Source: Calliopsis andreniformis (Eukaryota; Arthropoda; Insecta; Hymenoptera; Andrenidae). From it: a stretch of DNA of 64,000 nt. Below the pieces are notes generated by a model that did no database searches, had not been told where the DNA came from, and was given only the letters and a program-made list of their open reading frames with translations. The DNA lies in contig NW_027480542.1 of NCBI RefSeq assembly GCF_051401765.1, forward strand, positions 434,001-498,000, given 5' to 3'. A program made the position numbers and the translations under genes. Shown here in pieces: positions 18,142 through 29,791 of this stretch (its first letter is position 1; the number at the start of each line of letters is the position of its first letter).

Positions 18142-20165
18142 GGGCAATACACTCTGCCCTGAAAATGGAAGCATTGCAATTAATAGTTCGCTTTATGCAT
18201 ACTTTGAGTTTAGGGCATATACAAGCCGAGCCAACACCAACAGGGTCAGAGATCTTGCTGCCATCTGTAAAGATGGATACGGAATTGAGATCATTGATGC
18301 GTGACTGAAAGGTAGAGTTGGCGTCGTGAGAGGAAAGTGCATCATGCCCTAGACTAACATCAATGAGAACAGAGGTAGTGAGTGTGTCAAAACTATGGCG
18401 ATGAATACACCAGCTGCCCTGCGATTATACCTCTCTGGGATTGTCGAGTGCTGAATTGACAGACTGCGTCAGTATCAATAATCTAGATCTGTACCTACTC
18501 ATACAAAGCGAAGAAAAATAATTTACTATGGACTTATAAGTGAAGCTATTGTAGTTGGATGTCGCCTTAACAAGGAAGCAGTTACATAGGAACCTGGCTT
18601 TGCTCTCCAGAAGCGGCAATCGGGACTCCGCCATAATGATATTGGTGGGGGTAGAGATACGGTAGCCTAAGACACACCTTACTCCGGAGACTTGAATACG
18701 TTCAATTTTTTCTGACCAACGTTTACTATTAGAAAAGTAGATGAAAAGACCGTATTCAACAACAGAACGCACGAAACTCTTATATAGTGTGATCCGATCT
18801 CCGGATCGGAACCCAAGCAGGTTCCACGGAGACATTTAACGATGTTTAAAGCTTTGAAACATCTTTTCGACATAGTGTCGATGTGAGATTTGAAGGATAA
18901 GTTGCGGTCAAATGTAATACCGAGAAAACGAGCCGAGGAGCAATCCTTTATGAAGCAGTTGCCGATTTTAATTTTTAGGGATCCAGGAGGAATTCGTTTT
19001 CTTGTGAAACAAACGAATTTGGTTTTTTCAGGTGATAAATTTAAGCCAAGATCACTCAGGTTGGAGTTAATCGACTCGATGGGATTTTCAATCGAAGGTA
19101 TACCATAATCTAGAGAAGAGGACTGTGAATATAGAGCTATGTCGTCGGCAAACTGTAAGGTATACATTTTGGGGGAGACATTTTTTGCGATGTCGCTGAC
19201 ATATAAGATATATCAGAGAGGACTCAGAACTCCCCCCTGAGCCACTCGCTTGCACACGATTCTGGGCTTACCATTAAATTCGGAGATAACTAGTCTCTCG
19301 TGAGTAAGGAACATGATGAAGTGAAGGCGTGATAAAGGGCAGCCGAGGAGAGCGAGTTCAGAGAATTGACGTCAGAATTGACGTTGTCGAACGCTCCACT
19401 CACATCTAGAAAGGTGGCAAGTAGGAATTTATTTTGAGAAAGGGCTTTATCGGCTTTTAGTGAGAGGCAGACTAAATTGTCAATACAAGATTTGCCCTTT
19501 CTGAAGCCATGTTGGCTGTGACGAAGAAAGTTATTGGTTTCAATCCACCATTCCAATCTATTTTTGACCATAATTTCAAACAACTTGCAACTACAAGAGG
19601 TTAAGGAGATGGGTCTGAGACTACAACCATCTGCCTTCTTGATAAAATGGATGAAGGAGTGCTTCCAACTTCGTGGGAATTCGAGAGCGGCGTACATTTG
19701 ATTGAAAATATCGAGTAGTAAAAGTCTGAATTTGACAGGTAAGTTTTTTAAGATCTCGAAATCTATGTCGCTGATTCCCAGTGCAGAAGTAGATTTCTTT
19801 GAACCCAGAGCAATATTGAATTGTATAAAGTCGAAGGGGTGGTCAAGAAATTCGTTTTCCTGGTAAGGTGGGAAACGAGAAGGACTAGTTAAGACCCAGG
19901 CCGGACTGATTTTGTTTAAGGCAGTTTCATAATCCTGTTTGGAACACGGATTGCTACAGCTGTTCTGAGGACTAGTGTTAATCCATCTGTTCTTAAATAT
20001 TTTATATGTATTCCAGACATACGAGGGGTTGGTATGAATGTTGATGGATTTAGCAAATTTTCTGAAGCAAGTCTTCTTCTTGTTTTTGAAAGTTTTCCTG
20101 GTAAGGGCGACATGTTTTTTATAGTTGATTAAGTCCCCTAACTCATTAAAGTGTTGTCATTTTTT
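18142..20165 (-). pseudogene. LINE-B ORF2: reverse transcriptase to start of RNase H
   Basis: Reading minus from about 20165: a pre-RT linker (NLINYKKHVALTRKTFKNKK), RT blocks (FPRSWKHSFIHFIKKADG; LRPISLTSCSCKLFEIMVKN; FLRHSQHGFRKGKSCIDN; TFLDVSGAFDNVN), then a frame break near 19290. GGVLSPL follows with a TGA, then the YxDD-type motif FADDIALY near 19140, GLNLSPEKT and ARFLGITFD. After another shift comes the thumb (CVLGYRISTPTNIIMAES) and the first RNase H motif FTDGSKI with RAECIALN, ending at the piggyBac-2 TTAA. No endonuclease domain lies upstream, so the copy is 5'-truncated near an A-rich tract at 20190. It is Jockey-superfamily by domain style. Confidence 0.9.
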
Positions 20166-20504
20166 GAGATTGTGGAGACCCACATTCACCGAAAAAAAGA
20201 AAAAAAAAAAACAAAAAACGAAGAAAGGAAGCACAAATCGAAGTGAAGCACTTCCAGAAAAATACACTGACACTCGCACGTTACAGAGTTTCGAGAGATA
20301 CAGCCGGAGCAACTCGTAAACACGTCCTGCTCTGTGGACTGTCTCGGAACGACTCCCTTTTGACAGAATTAATGGGAATGTGTGGACCTATGCAATGGAT
20401 GCACACGTACATATTTCGCTTTGCAATAATATAATAAACTGATATACAAGTGGTATTTAAACTTGTACAGAAACTTTTTATTTTTAATTAGGCTATTGTG
20501 TATT
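20166..20504. other. No gene seen; A-rich tract
   Basis: An A-rich run (about 20191-20220) borders LINE-B on its 5' side. The rest has short frames without recognisable similarity. Confidence 0.35.
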
Positions 20505-20705
20505 ATGGTTTCGATACAAAAGCGCCCGCCAAGTACATTTTAGGTTTAATTTTTCAATTTGTGTATGACTTCTAAAGTGATGCTTATGTGGCAAATTTTT
20601 TAGAGCGCACATTATGTATAACTGCTAAAGCAATGCTTATCTCGCAAATTTTTTTAGAACGCACACTGAACTATTCACATAAACTATAAAAGGCTAATGT
20701 ACTTG
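20505..20705 (+). repeat. Dispersed ~200-bp repeat, copy 2 (inverted relative to 4245-4450)
   Basis: Matches the complement of 4245-4450 over nearly its whole length, with an internal duplication of the word AAATTTTTTTAGARCGCAC. Being inverted and about 16 kb apart, the pair could be two insertions of one transposon family or the ends of a larger inverted structure. No coding lies inside. Confidence 0.75.
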
Positions 20706-21010
20706 GCCTTATTTGATTTCGATACTTTGTAAGAGCGGAATAACCACGATTTCTGCAAACGTACTGGGTGTACATTTTTACACTGTCGTTTTTGCTGGGA
20801 TAGACCAATAGCTTTTTTATTGGGATACACTGACAGTGTTTTTGTTGGGATTTAGTTATTTTTTGCAATGTTTACCCCGTTTTTTTAGTCAACACGAATG
20901 TGCTAATTAATATGCATATATAAATTTGTGACTACTGTTTATTTACGTAGATATTTAATACAATCATACTTCGACTTAATAATTTCTGATACGTTACCTC
21001 ATGATAAATT
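20706..21010. other. No gene seen
   Basis: Contains two GCTGGGATAGACC/TTGTTGGGATTTAG-like words at about 20795-20855 (TTGGGATACACTGACAGTG, TTGTTGGGATTTAG). Otherwise AT-rich. It may be the continuation of the dispersed repeat family to its left. Confidence 0.3.
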
Positions 21011-21290
21011 TCATAATGCCATATTTATTATAACGCTACTTACATTTACATTTACATTACATTTTCCTTCAGTTACAACGGCATCGTCAACGTGTAACCA
21101 AGTAGAAATCTCGACTCTTAGCATACATGTATGATGACCCTCGCATATATCGTTTCCGTGATGAAACACCGCACTTACAACTTTATAAGATTTTTTATTT
21201 GTATGTATTTTAGTAGTAGGCACAACATCTATACTACAACTCTTAAATTTGATAAAATCAAAACCTTTATCGTCGAATAGCAACATCCGA
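21011..21290 (-). pseudogene. Ubiquitin-specific-protease-like (peptidase C19) C-terminal fragment
   Basis: The minus frame contains SYKVVSAVFHHGNDICEGHH, TCMLR and TWLHVDDAVVTE. This matches the C-terminal His box of C19 deubiquitinases, where a YxLxxVxxHxG...GHYxxxxR is followed by WxxxDDxxV. The usual GHY is GHH; the catalytic His of the family would be the first H of GHH. A preceding FDFIKFKSC could be the beta-strand leading in. Only about 90 residues are visible, without the Cys box and without an obvious start. It is either a captured host fragment inside a transposon or a decayed paralogue. The identification rests on this one motif region. Confidence 0.5.
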
Positions 21291-21300
21291 TTTTACCATT

Positions 21301-21415
21301 CTTCGCAGTTAATACTGAACAATGGCGAATTCTCAGTGTTTCACCATCTTCGCAGTTAATACTAAACAAACAATGGTGCGTGCTCGGTGCTTCAGAACTT
21401 TCGCAGTTATAAAAT
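21301..21415. repeat. Three short tandem units (CTTCGCAGTTAATAC type)
   Basis: Units begin at 21301, 21348 and 21400 with CTTCGCAGTTAATACT, CTTCGCAGTTAATACT and TTTCGCAGTTATAA. Each is followed by AACAATGG and a CTCRGTGYTTCA word. The spacing is about 47-52 bp. The cause is unknown; possibly the subterminal end of a DNA transposon. Confidence 0.65.
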
Positions 21416-21420
21416 GATCA

Positions 21421-22855
21421 GTATGCTTTCTTTTGTTTAGGTTACAGCGCTTCCTATAGTTGAAAGTGAGGAGCGCTCAGTTTGAATAATTCTTAATTAA
21501 ATCATGATTGTCCAATATTTTAACGGAAACAAAAATTACTTATTACAAAATTGGTATAAAACAGCTTCAACACTCTAGTACTAACCATGTTGAATGAGAA
21601 ACAGCAACACTGCGAGAGTCTGATTTTACATTGCATAGACGGAGACACATAATGTTGTGTACTCTTTCTATCAAGTGCAAAATCGAACTCTCGTAGTATT
21701 GCTGTTTCTAGTTCAGGATTGTTTGTACTTGAGTCGACTGTGGTTATAATTATAAGCACAGGAAGCTTCCAATTTGATTATTCATTTAATATGTTTATCT
21801 CATTAAAAGAATTTCAATAAGTTTCTACATGTTCATTATTATTTTATTTTTCTAAAACTTATACAATCGTAAGTTTTCCTCTCTTATATGTGAGAAAAGA
21901 GAACTTATATGTTCTTTTGATCCCAGACAACATATTCTTACATAGGATACAGAAGAGAAGTTATACATCCCTTTTTTTTATACTTATAAGTTATAGTTAT
22001 AAGCACAAAACGCTTCCAATTTGATTATTCATTCGATTAATGATCTCAGGTAAAAAAATATAACGACAAGTATGTTTTGCGAAAGACAAAGATAATTTGT
22101 CAATTAATTTCTTAGGAAACGTATTCACAGAATAATGAAATCATTTATTTGTAATAATTAATAACGCGTGTAAAGATCTGAAGGTATTATAGGAAATCAT
22201 TCTTTCTTATATTTCATTTTTTCGAATAAAGCTTTTTTATACCAATTTTCTAATCAGTAATTTCTGTTTCTGTTAAAATATTGAACAACCATCATATAAC
22301 TATAATTACAACTATATAACTGTAAGTATAACTATAACTTATAATCTCAAAAAATAAATAAAAAATTTAATAGTATCAACATTCCAAAACTGAATGCAAT
22401 AATAATCCTTCGAAAGTGTAAACTCCTTTTTTCGTGAGAACAACTTTCTCAAATCAACGATATTAACATCATTCCTGTTATCCAATATAACTTCAACACC
22501 TTCCATTGTCTTCCTTGCTCTTGATTATTAAGTTTATTATCTAATAGTCGGTCAATGAAAACGTATAAATTCAACTGAAAAATAAACCATTAGCTTTGAT
22601 ATTGTCATTGCAACATAAGAATTTAGTTATACCATTTTATTATAAACTCTGTTATTGCACTTACAGTCGCCGCGGAAAGTTAGTTGACACGCTTTAAAAA
22701 TAGATTTCAAATTGTTCAATGTGAAGTAAAGTGTTGGAAAAATGGTAAGATTTGTCATAAATGAATAATAGGTATATTGCAGAACATGCGAGTAAGAAAA
22801 TTGTTGAAAATAATTATACAAATTTTGGGAAACTAAACATTAATTTTTGTTAGAA
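21421..22855. other. AT-rich region, no gene seen
   Basis: Long AT-rich stretch with local near-repeats: a block containing TATAATTATAAGCACAGGAAGCTTCCAATTTGATTATTCATT recurs about 250 bp later with small changes, at about 21747-21785 and 21996-22035. Also TATAACTATAA runs near 22300. No protein similarity on either strand. Confidence 0.35.
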
Positions 22856-23814
22856 TCGCTGAATACAGGGATCTAACAGGGTCCGGAATAGGTTGTAGAG
22901 ATCGGGTAAATCAAAGAAGGTATACGCCGTTAATTTTTCTTCCGTCTGTCCTTAAAAGGAGGGACCTTTTATTGAAATTAACCGTATGGGGGGAAGAGGG
23001 GACAATCCGGGGCTCCTGTCGCTCCTGGTCTTCTACTGGTCACCTCCAGGGTCCTGGTCAGCGACGCTGGCGTCTGGAACAAGGAGGGATCGGCAAAGCC
23101 GATACATTTAGCTTTCGACTATACCGAGCTGAACTGTGAACTCCCGACTCCAAGTCTCGACGACGAGCCTATGTGGAGGGGGGAGCAGTACCTTGCCGTA
23201 ACGCTAAAGTAGTGCAGCGGACTGTATTACCGAAGTTTCTTCACACTCAAGAACTCGTCGGTCGGCGAAAGTACAGAGAGGAGGGATCCTCCTTTTCTTT
23301 GTTTAACCTACCTTTCAAGAAAGCTTGCCTCGTACGAATCTCGTCTTTCGCTGAGATTTGCGAGCGTGAGATTCACTTTGACTAGCTACTGCTAGTAACG
23401 TGTAACGTGTGCATCTATTCGTTACACGTGGTCTGCTACTAAACGGGTGGCAGATCGCGGGTAACGCAGAGGTGCCGCACTTACGTTGACCCTCTCTGTT
23501 TTATTGCCAATTATCAAGGCTCAACCAAGCAGTGGTCTATGGTTGCTCCTCGGACGAATAGCAAACTTAGGGAATCGGGGTAACCACCGATTCCAAGAGT
23601 ACAGTTAATCGCCTGGACACACGCTGCTCTATCGCACGTATTCCACGTGATAATGGACTCGAGCATTTCACGAGTTGCAGTGAACAGATACAGCTCAGAA
23701 GGCATGGCGAGTTCAGGAATCTGGTACCCAAATTTTTAAACTCGGTTGACTCTTCTATAATCGCTGAAACCTTGAGACCTATCGAGCGATCGGTGCAAGA
23801 CTGACTCCGACTGA
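22856..23814. other. GC-rich block, possible LTR or UTR of an unidentified retroelement
   Basis: Composition jumps to high GC between AT-rich neighbours. A poly(A) signal-like AATAAA is present on the minus strand near 23503. The word GTTACACGTGG near 23425 echoes TAACGTGTAACGTGTGC just before it. Open frames here do not resemble proteins. I could not find paired ends or a duplication. Confidence 0.3.
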
Positions 23815-24024
23815 CTATGGTAGAATTAATTTCAACAGGTGGCTCAGGGTCACACAGCCCCTCAAGCTCCTTTCTGATGGTTTCCCCACCGCGGCAGTTC
23901 CCGTGCGCGCGGACGCACTTGCCGTGCGGATAGAATATCCGTGAGCTCATTCCTCTGTCCCACCAGAAAGGCGCGTGAGGGGCTGAGTGACCCTGAGCCG
24001 CCGGTTGAAATTAATTCTACCATA
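23815..24024. repeat. 210-bp foldback repeat
   Basis: CTATGGTAGAATTAATTTCA at the left pairs with TGAAATTAATTCTACCATAG at the right. The complementarity continues inward through GGCTCAGGGTCAC and AGCCCCTCA for about 55 bp per arm, around a GC-rich centre of roughly 95 bp. It is probably a MITE, but no target duplication is evident. Confidence 0.7.
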
Positions 24025-24515
24025 GCTCGAGACGCTCTGCGCTTTCGCGGAGCAAACGAAAATCGGCTACGCGGCGCTTGCTTATCATTGTCTGTTTGTG
24101 TCTAGTGTTCCGATTTTATTCTCTCTTTCTTTCAGGCTCCCATATCCCCACTCGGCATCAGGCCTGAGATTCGAACATCTTATCGCAATCGCTCACCTGT
24201 ACGAACGTCAACTGTATTAGTGCTTTTTACTTAAACCAGACGAGCAATCGTACTTTTCTTCTAAACGACTAACTTTCTATAGGTTCTTTATAATAATCAG
24301 TCTTATACAAAAAATAATTACATTTTAATTTATGAAAGGAAATACCAGGGATTCTTTCAATAGCCTTTATAATAACAATATCTCCATGTTTTGGTATTAA
24401 AGCATGAATCAATATTTATAATATAATTGTCATCTAAAATTACTTTAACTATTCTATTTTTCTTTTGTACTATTCTTGATTTTGGTGTCAATTTGAGGGT
24501 AGATTTTAATTCCCC
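24025..24515. other. No gene seen
   Basis: A GC-rich start grades into AT-rich sequence. The 3' part may be the downstream region of the minus-strand transposase that follows. Confidence 0.3.
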
Positions 24516-25102
24516 TTATCTTTTAACTAGTTGCAGTAGCGGATGGTTGCGGAATCGAACCATTCTTTTGATTTTAGTCAAAAAATTTTCGAAAGAGAAA
24601 GCAGAGAAGTTGTCTAACTTGCCAAGATTTGTATCATCAGCTGTTAAATGTAAAAGATTGTGGAAGTTGTACACTAGAAGTTCTTTGGTATAAAAAATCG
24701 AGGTGTTACGAGCAAAACAATGTAACAAATCGTTGGCATATTTTTGCCATTCAAAGTTTATACTGAAATCACTACATAATACATTAATTGGAGAATGTAA
24801 TAGTAAGAAATGTTTATAGAAATGTTGTGGGATGTTTACTAAAACTACAGGATCTAGATATAGAAGAAATGATCGGAATACTGTAGCTTTCCAAAATTTG
24901 AATAAATGTATATGCGTGGTCATCTAGAAAACTCTGTGGGATAATGTTTTTCTCCTATTTCGATCAATCTTCCGGATATTCTATTTACTTTTATAGAATT
25001 CAACTTACATTTTTTTGGCCCATTTTCAATCCAAACACGAATAAGTTTTTTCATTACACATAAACACACCAAATGCATGTAATCTAAAGGCACCTTCGTC
25101 AC
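24516..25102 (-). pseudogene. TNP2/EnSpm-like (CMC) transposase C-terminal fragment
   Basis: Two minus-strand frames, joined by a one-base shift near 24921, read KVPLDYMHLVCLCVMKKLIR then HYPTEFSR, followed by FKFWKATVFRSFLLYLDPVV, YNFHNLLHLTADDTNLGKLD and NFSAFSFENFLTKIKRMVR. These match the DxMH-LVCLG, DUF4218-like part of EnSpm/TNP2-type transposases found as high-copy genes in insects and cnidarians. That match is from memory of the family style. The frameshift and missing N-terminal catalytic part mark a dead copy. It is interesting beside the CACTG-ended foldback element at 13.4 kb, which such an enzyme could mobilise. Confidence 0.55.
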
Positions 25103-26249
25103 TAATCCTATATCAAGTTCTGTAAGAATAGTTTTTGTTATTTGGTGATTTTCATACTATTAGAATTATTTATTCTGCAAGAGATAATTAATTTAAATAA
25201 CATATATAGTTTATTGCGCGCCCTTTTAACAACAAAACAAATGGTACTTTGCACATCTCTTTTACAGTACTCAACCATATATATAACTCAGTATATTGCA
25301 CCTAACGCAACGCGTGGCGTCTAACTTTATATAAAAAAACAAACGAGCGAGAGACTGAAAGAGTGCAATACAGCACTACGACGCGACGCTCACCAGCGAA
25401 GTCCAAGGCGTCAATTATCACCTCCCACTCGTAATTTTACATCGTTGGTTTACAAAAACAAAAAAAAACTGTTTAGTATAAATCATACAAAAAAAAAAAA
25501 TTACGCTTCTTTCAGTGTTAGAGTGCGAATTAATCCTTAATATATGCACGCTGTGCCGTCTATGAATCTCGTCGAAGGACCACCCAAGATGAAACGGCTT
25601 GGGACCGTAATAATAAAAACGTGGTCGATGTAACCGACAGACTATTTATTATAGATTAGTATTGAATGTACCGTGTGTATGTGTGTGTTTGTGTGAACAA
25701 TTATATGTTTGAACTTGTGCTTCTAATTTCTAATTGACTAAGTATCTGAGACTCTATCTCTATCTCAGACTTTCTATCTATGCTATTAGTTCTCTTCCAT
25801 TTTCTGCCAGCTTCTTGCGTTTTTAAAACATCGTGTCATCCCTTTCATTACGCCCTTGGCGTGGTACCTTTGGAAGGGGAACAGAATCTTTCGACAGGGT
25901 GAAGTAGGGTGCATGACGCATTGGCAACACTGGGTATTTTCCAGGTTTTCCAAGTGATAATTCGCTGCCGCGGATACCGTTAAGTTCGAGGCCGTGTCGT
26001 CCTACGGTTCGGCAATGTTTATGACAGGGTCTTGCTTAAAAACTTTCCATAGGGTAGTTGTACATCTGGCAAAAACTAAATCTGACAAAAACTAAATTTG
26101 TCACGTACCGCGCGACTGCTGTAAATTACCCTGCCATAAACCTTACTTGCCCGAAACTCTAACATTCAGTTCTCCCACTCGTAATTTTCTCTTTGCAACA
26201 AACAAAAAAAATATGTTCATGCTAATGAATCTGCTTACATATCAATTTT
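25103..26249. other. Repeated copia 3'-end signals and simple repeats, no gene
   Basis: The polypurine-like word AAAATTACGAGTGGGAG (minus strand) occurs twice, at about 25425-25440 and 26173-26188, in the orientation expected upstream of a 3' LTR of the copia element at 26.25 kb. On the left copy it is followed by TGATAATTGACGCC, a possible LTR start. A GT-rich microsatellite lies at about 25676-25695. Nothing else coding was seen. Confidence 0.4.
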
Positions 26250-27960
26250 TTATACATTTTGTTCGAACTTAGTTTTGACTAATGGTTTGGTAAACATGTC
26301 TGCAAGTTGATCTTCCCTATGGACTGATCTTATATCTACAGTATTATTCTTCCACGCATCTTTAACGAAATTGTACTTAATATCTATGTGTTTCGTTCGA
26401 TTGTGTGTAGTGTAAGACTTAATTCTATTGATTGCGCTCTTATTATCTACGTTAATAATTGTACTGTTTGTTTGGGTTTTACATATACTATTTAGCAATT
26501 GTCTCTACCAAATCGCTTCTTTTGTTCCTTCACAGCATGCAATAAACTCCGCTTCCGCAGTAGATAGTGCTACTAAGCTTCGTTTCCGCGTACTCCACGT
26601 AATCGGTTCTGCGTTGTATAAAAATATGTAACCTGATGTAGATTTTCTATTATCTACATCCCTTGCATAGTCCGCGTCTGTGTATCCCACTAGTTCTCTT
26701 TGAAGTGGGCCATGTTTAATGCATTTATCACGACAGCCTTTTAAATATTTTAGTATTCTTTTGACGGCTGCTACACGACTTTTTGTTCGATTTTCCATAT
26801 GTCTGCTTATTTCTCCCACTGCATACATTATATCTGGCCTTGTTAATGTAGCTGCGAACATTAATGAGCCTACCGCAGCTGTATATGGAAACCCTAGATC
26901 CTTTTCCTCATCTGATTTGGTAAGTATAGTGTTTGGATTTACTGGTACAGTTGCAGTATATGCCTCACATATTCTGGAACGTTCTAGAACTTCCAGAATA
27001 TACATCTGTTGACTTAAAAATATAGTTTTATTTATTCTATCGCGAGATATCTGTATTCCTATATAATAATTACTATTTCCTATGGATATTTCAAAGTTTT
27101 TCTTCAGATACTCTAATACTGTATTTAAAGCCTCTTTTGTAGAAGATAATACCAGTCCATTATCTAAGTACAACAACAACTATACTATCTGATTGTTAAT
27201 TACTCCGATAAAGTATACTATCCGATTGTTAATTACCAGATGGGTCTACTTCGTTTTGTTCAATTTGTTGGAGGCCGTGATTTAAATAAGGGCGAACACG
27301 AATATAGACTCATACATTGTTTATTAAGATAGAAACTATAATATGTGAATAAGAGATACAATCATCGAAGCACATAGTGACATCGACTATAACAGACAAA
27401 AGCTTAACGGAAGCGAGTCCGCAATAAAAGATAATAAGTGTCAGTGGCGCCGCGCTGTAGTGTGACCGAAACGCACAACGGCATGAACGCGCTACGTTCA
27501 AACGCTAACACAGAGTTATATTTCTTTAGAAATATAGTAAAGCTTTCGTTCCATATTCGTGGAGACTGTTTTAAACCATGCAAACTTTTGAGTAATTTAC
27601 AAACTAAATTTTTATTTTCAGTAATGATACCTTCCGGCAGTTCCATGTATACTTGTTCTGTTAGTTTTCCATATAAGGACGTAGTCTTAATATCGAATTG
27701 AGCAATTTCTAGATTTTCTACCGCGGCAATTGATAATATGGTACGTATAGTATCATACCTTATGACTGGAGCGAAGGTTTCATAATAATTTACTCCTTTT
27801 GTTTGTGCGTAACCTTTGGCTACCAGCCTCGCTTTATATCTTGTATCCGGGGTGTCCGGCCTTCTTTTAATCTTGAAAACCCATTTACATCCTATAGGTT
27901 TACAGTCTTGTGGTTGTTCTACTAACTCCCATGTTTTCTACTTTTGTAAAAGATAGTGAT
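26250..27960 (-). pseudogene. Ty1/copia pol remnant: RT and RNase H, interrupted
   Basis: Minus-strand coding starts near 27950 with copia RT blocks (GCKWVFKIKRRPDTPDTRYK, ARLVAKGYAQTKGVNYYETF, APVIRYDTIR), then LVCKLLKSLHGLKQSPRIWN to about 27500. Coding resumes at 27179 with LLYLDNGLVLSS (the YVDD box reads YLDN). It continues through GSLMFAATLTRPDIMYAVGE and RNase H motifs (LVGYTDADYARD, KSTSGYIF, LSTAEAEFIA, VDNKSAINR, RTKHIDIKYNFV) to a stop at 26250. A roughly 320-bp insert (27180-27500) breaks the RT, and a frame break separates 26505 from 26498. No gag or integrase is present. Confidence 0.9.
27180..27500. repeat. Insert inside copia RT, LTR-like
   Basis: Starts with a direct repeat (TACTATCTGATTGTTAATTA then TACTATCCGATTGTTAATTA) and contains TGTTGGAGGCCGTGATTTAA, which resembles a copia-type LTR start. 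The ends and target duplication could not be fixed, so this is a tentative solo LTR. Confidence 0.35.
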
Positions 27961-28553
27961 GCATGATCATTAAGATTGCGCACTACGAAGTAGCACTCTG
28001 TATTATCAACATGCATCACAGCATGATCATTAAATATGTGTAGAAAGTATTAAAAATAAAATGATATTTATCTAAAGTGGCATTGATTTTATCCAAAATG
28101 GAACTTTGTGTTGTTTCCGTTATTGAAATGAAAGGACCTGTCAAATATTATATCACATCAATTTATGTACTATCAATTTTGAAAATTTACTAATTTAGAT
28201 CATAAAAGACTAGAATTTTCATTTAAAAATATATACAGAAATGTCGCTTTTATCTGGAATTTCAATAATATTCTTAGTACGTGTACTTATTAGAAGGTGA
28301 GGCATCTAATTCTTTTGTATTAGACAGGCTAGATGATAGTAATGGAGAATCTAAAAAGCAAAAAATAAATGGAAATACTTAAAAAATATTTAAAATAATT
28401 TATTGCGCTGTATGAAGTATACATACTGATTCTTACCAGTATTGAAATCTAGCAGACGTAATCTTGGATTGGTAGTTCTATGTGTCAACAGTGGAGAATC
28501 TATTAAGAACACTTCGTATGTATATAATATCCATAATTGCAAATACGTATATA
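27961..28553. other. No gene seen
   Basis: AT-rich sequence. TGATGCATGATCATTAAGATT and GCATGATCATTAAATATG (27958, 28022) form a short direct repeat. No coding similarity. Confidence 0.35.
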
Positions 28554-28979
28554 TAGGCTGTTTCAAATCCGGTGGTACAAGCGGAAATGTGGTGATTCTA
28601 CATGCTAAAACAAACGAAAAAATCAAATTTTTTGATGTCATACTTCCTTTTCGAGAAAATTGGCTTTGAATTTCGACCAAGTTCCAGTGTACCGAAGTGC
28701 AGATTTAGGTGCCTGATAGGCACGCTGAGGTACGGGAGAAGCGTTTTGCTGGCAAGTGGTGGAGTCAGAAGGGTAAGCGTTATCTACCCCTTACTTTAGC
28801 ATGCGTCTCTAGCACGTAAATCTGCACTTCGGTACACTGGAACTTGGCTAAAATTCAAAGCCAATTTTCTCGAAAATAAAGTTCGATACTAAAAAAGCTT
28901 ATTCTTTCTTTTCAACTTACTTTATCATATAGAATCACCAGATTTCCGCTTGTGCCACTAGATTTGGGACACCCTGTAC
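28554..28979. mobile_element. Foldback MITE, ~425 bp, Tc1/mariner-like ends
   Basis: The left end TATAGGCTGTTTCAAATCCG and the complement of the right end, TACAGGGTGTCCCAAATCTA, run together as inverted repeats for about 190 bp with some changes. They share GTGGYACAAGCGGAAAT, TGGTGATTCTAYATG, ATTGGCTTTGAATTT and CCAAGTTCCAGTGTACCGAA. The end word ACAGGGTGTCCCAAA is typical of mariner-related MITEs. No coding; likely moved by a transposase in trans. Confidence 0.85.
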
Positions 28980-29791
28980 AACATACATCTATAATCTACA
29001 GTATAATAGCGTACAAAAGTAAACATGTAAACTGTATGTATTAGAAATGACAATAATAATTAACAACAAATATTAATTTAATTAACACTATTTGTTTGTA
29101 CACGTAACTTCGTAGTTCGAGATTTTACGTGTAATCACACACTCCGACTTAACCTTGTGTGGATGGGTTAATTATATAGACTAGTTCTCGGAACAAATGT
29201 ATAATCGTTTATTCAAAGGTCGGTTGTAGCTTGGTGGTCTAAACTGTTCTGTCTTCTTCGACTTCTTCTTGTCTAAGGAAAACTTCCAAACCCTTACATT
29301 GGGTAGAGGTGGGGAAATCAGAGAGGGGGTCGCACGGTCATAACAGACAAAAATCTGCAAGGCACCGAAGAACCTACGTTTAACCCTGATCCTGATGGTC
29401 GCCAGATGTTTTATTGCTCTACGCAGGCCTTGCAGTTCCATAAACGAAAAAAAATACAATAGCTTAAAAAATGTGTGTCTTAACACTATTAAGTTTACTG
29501 TATGTTATATATCTATTACAGGCATAATTATAGTATATGTTCTTGAAAATGCTGAATTATATAACTTTATTTTAGCACAATTTTAGTCATTTTAGATAAG
29601 CTTATCTATACACTTACCAACATTACACTCATTCAGACACAATGTAGGAGTTCTGGCTTTGGATTTCAGCTCTAATGGATCTGTACATATATGTAACATA
29701 AATCATTGATACGAATGTCACACATTTTATACATTACTATAAAATAGCAGTGCTGAATTCAATTACATACCTTTAACACAATGTTGGGGGG
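28980..29791. other. No confident gene; possible LTR-like block 29100-29420
   Basis: A moderately GC-rich block with AGAGGTGGGG and CAGAGAGGGGGTCGC runs lies between AT-rich flanks. It could be a solo LTR, but no bounded ends were found. The 29590-29790 part follows the stop codon of the DUF4806-type gene. Confidence 0.3.

Noticed and set aside
18047..18308. Two overlapping plus-strand frames of 80-85 codons
   Set aside because: They arise from the 43-bp array and antisense LINE sequence and have no protein similarity.
21011..21290. Interpreting the deubiquitinase-like fragment as an intact host gene
   Set aside because: Only the His-box region is present, without Cys box, start or splice signals.
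23567..23950. 127-codon minus-strand frame
   Set aside because: No recognisable domain; it overlaps a foldback repeat and a GC-rich non-coding block.
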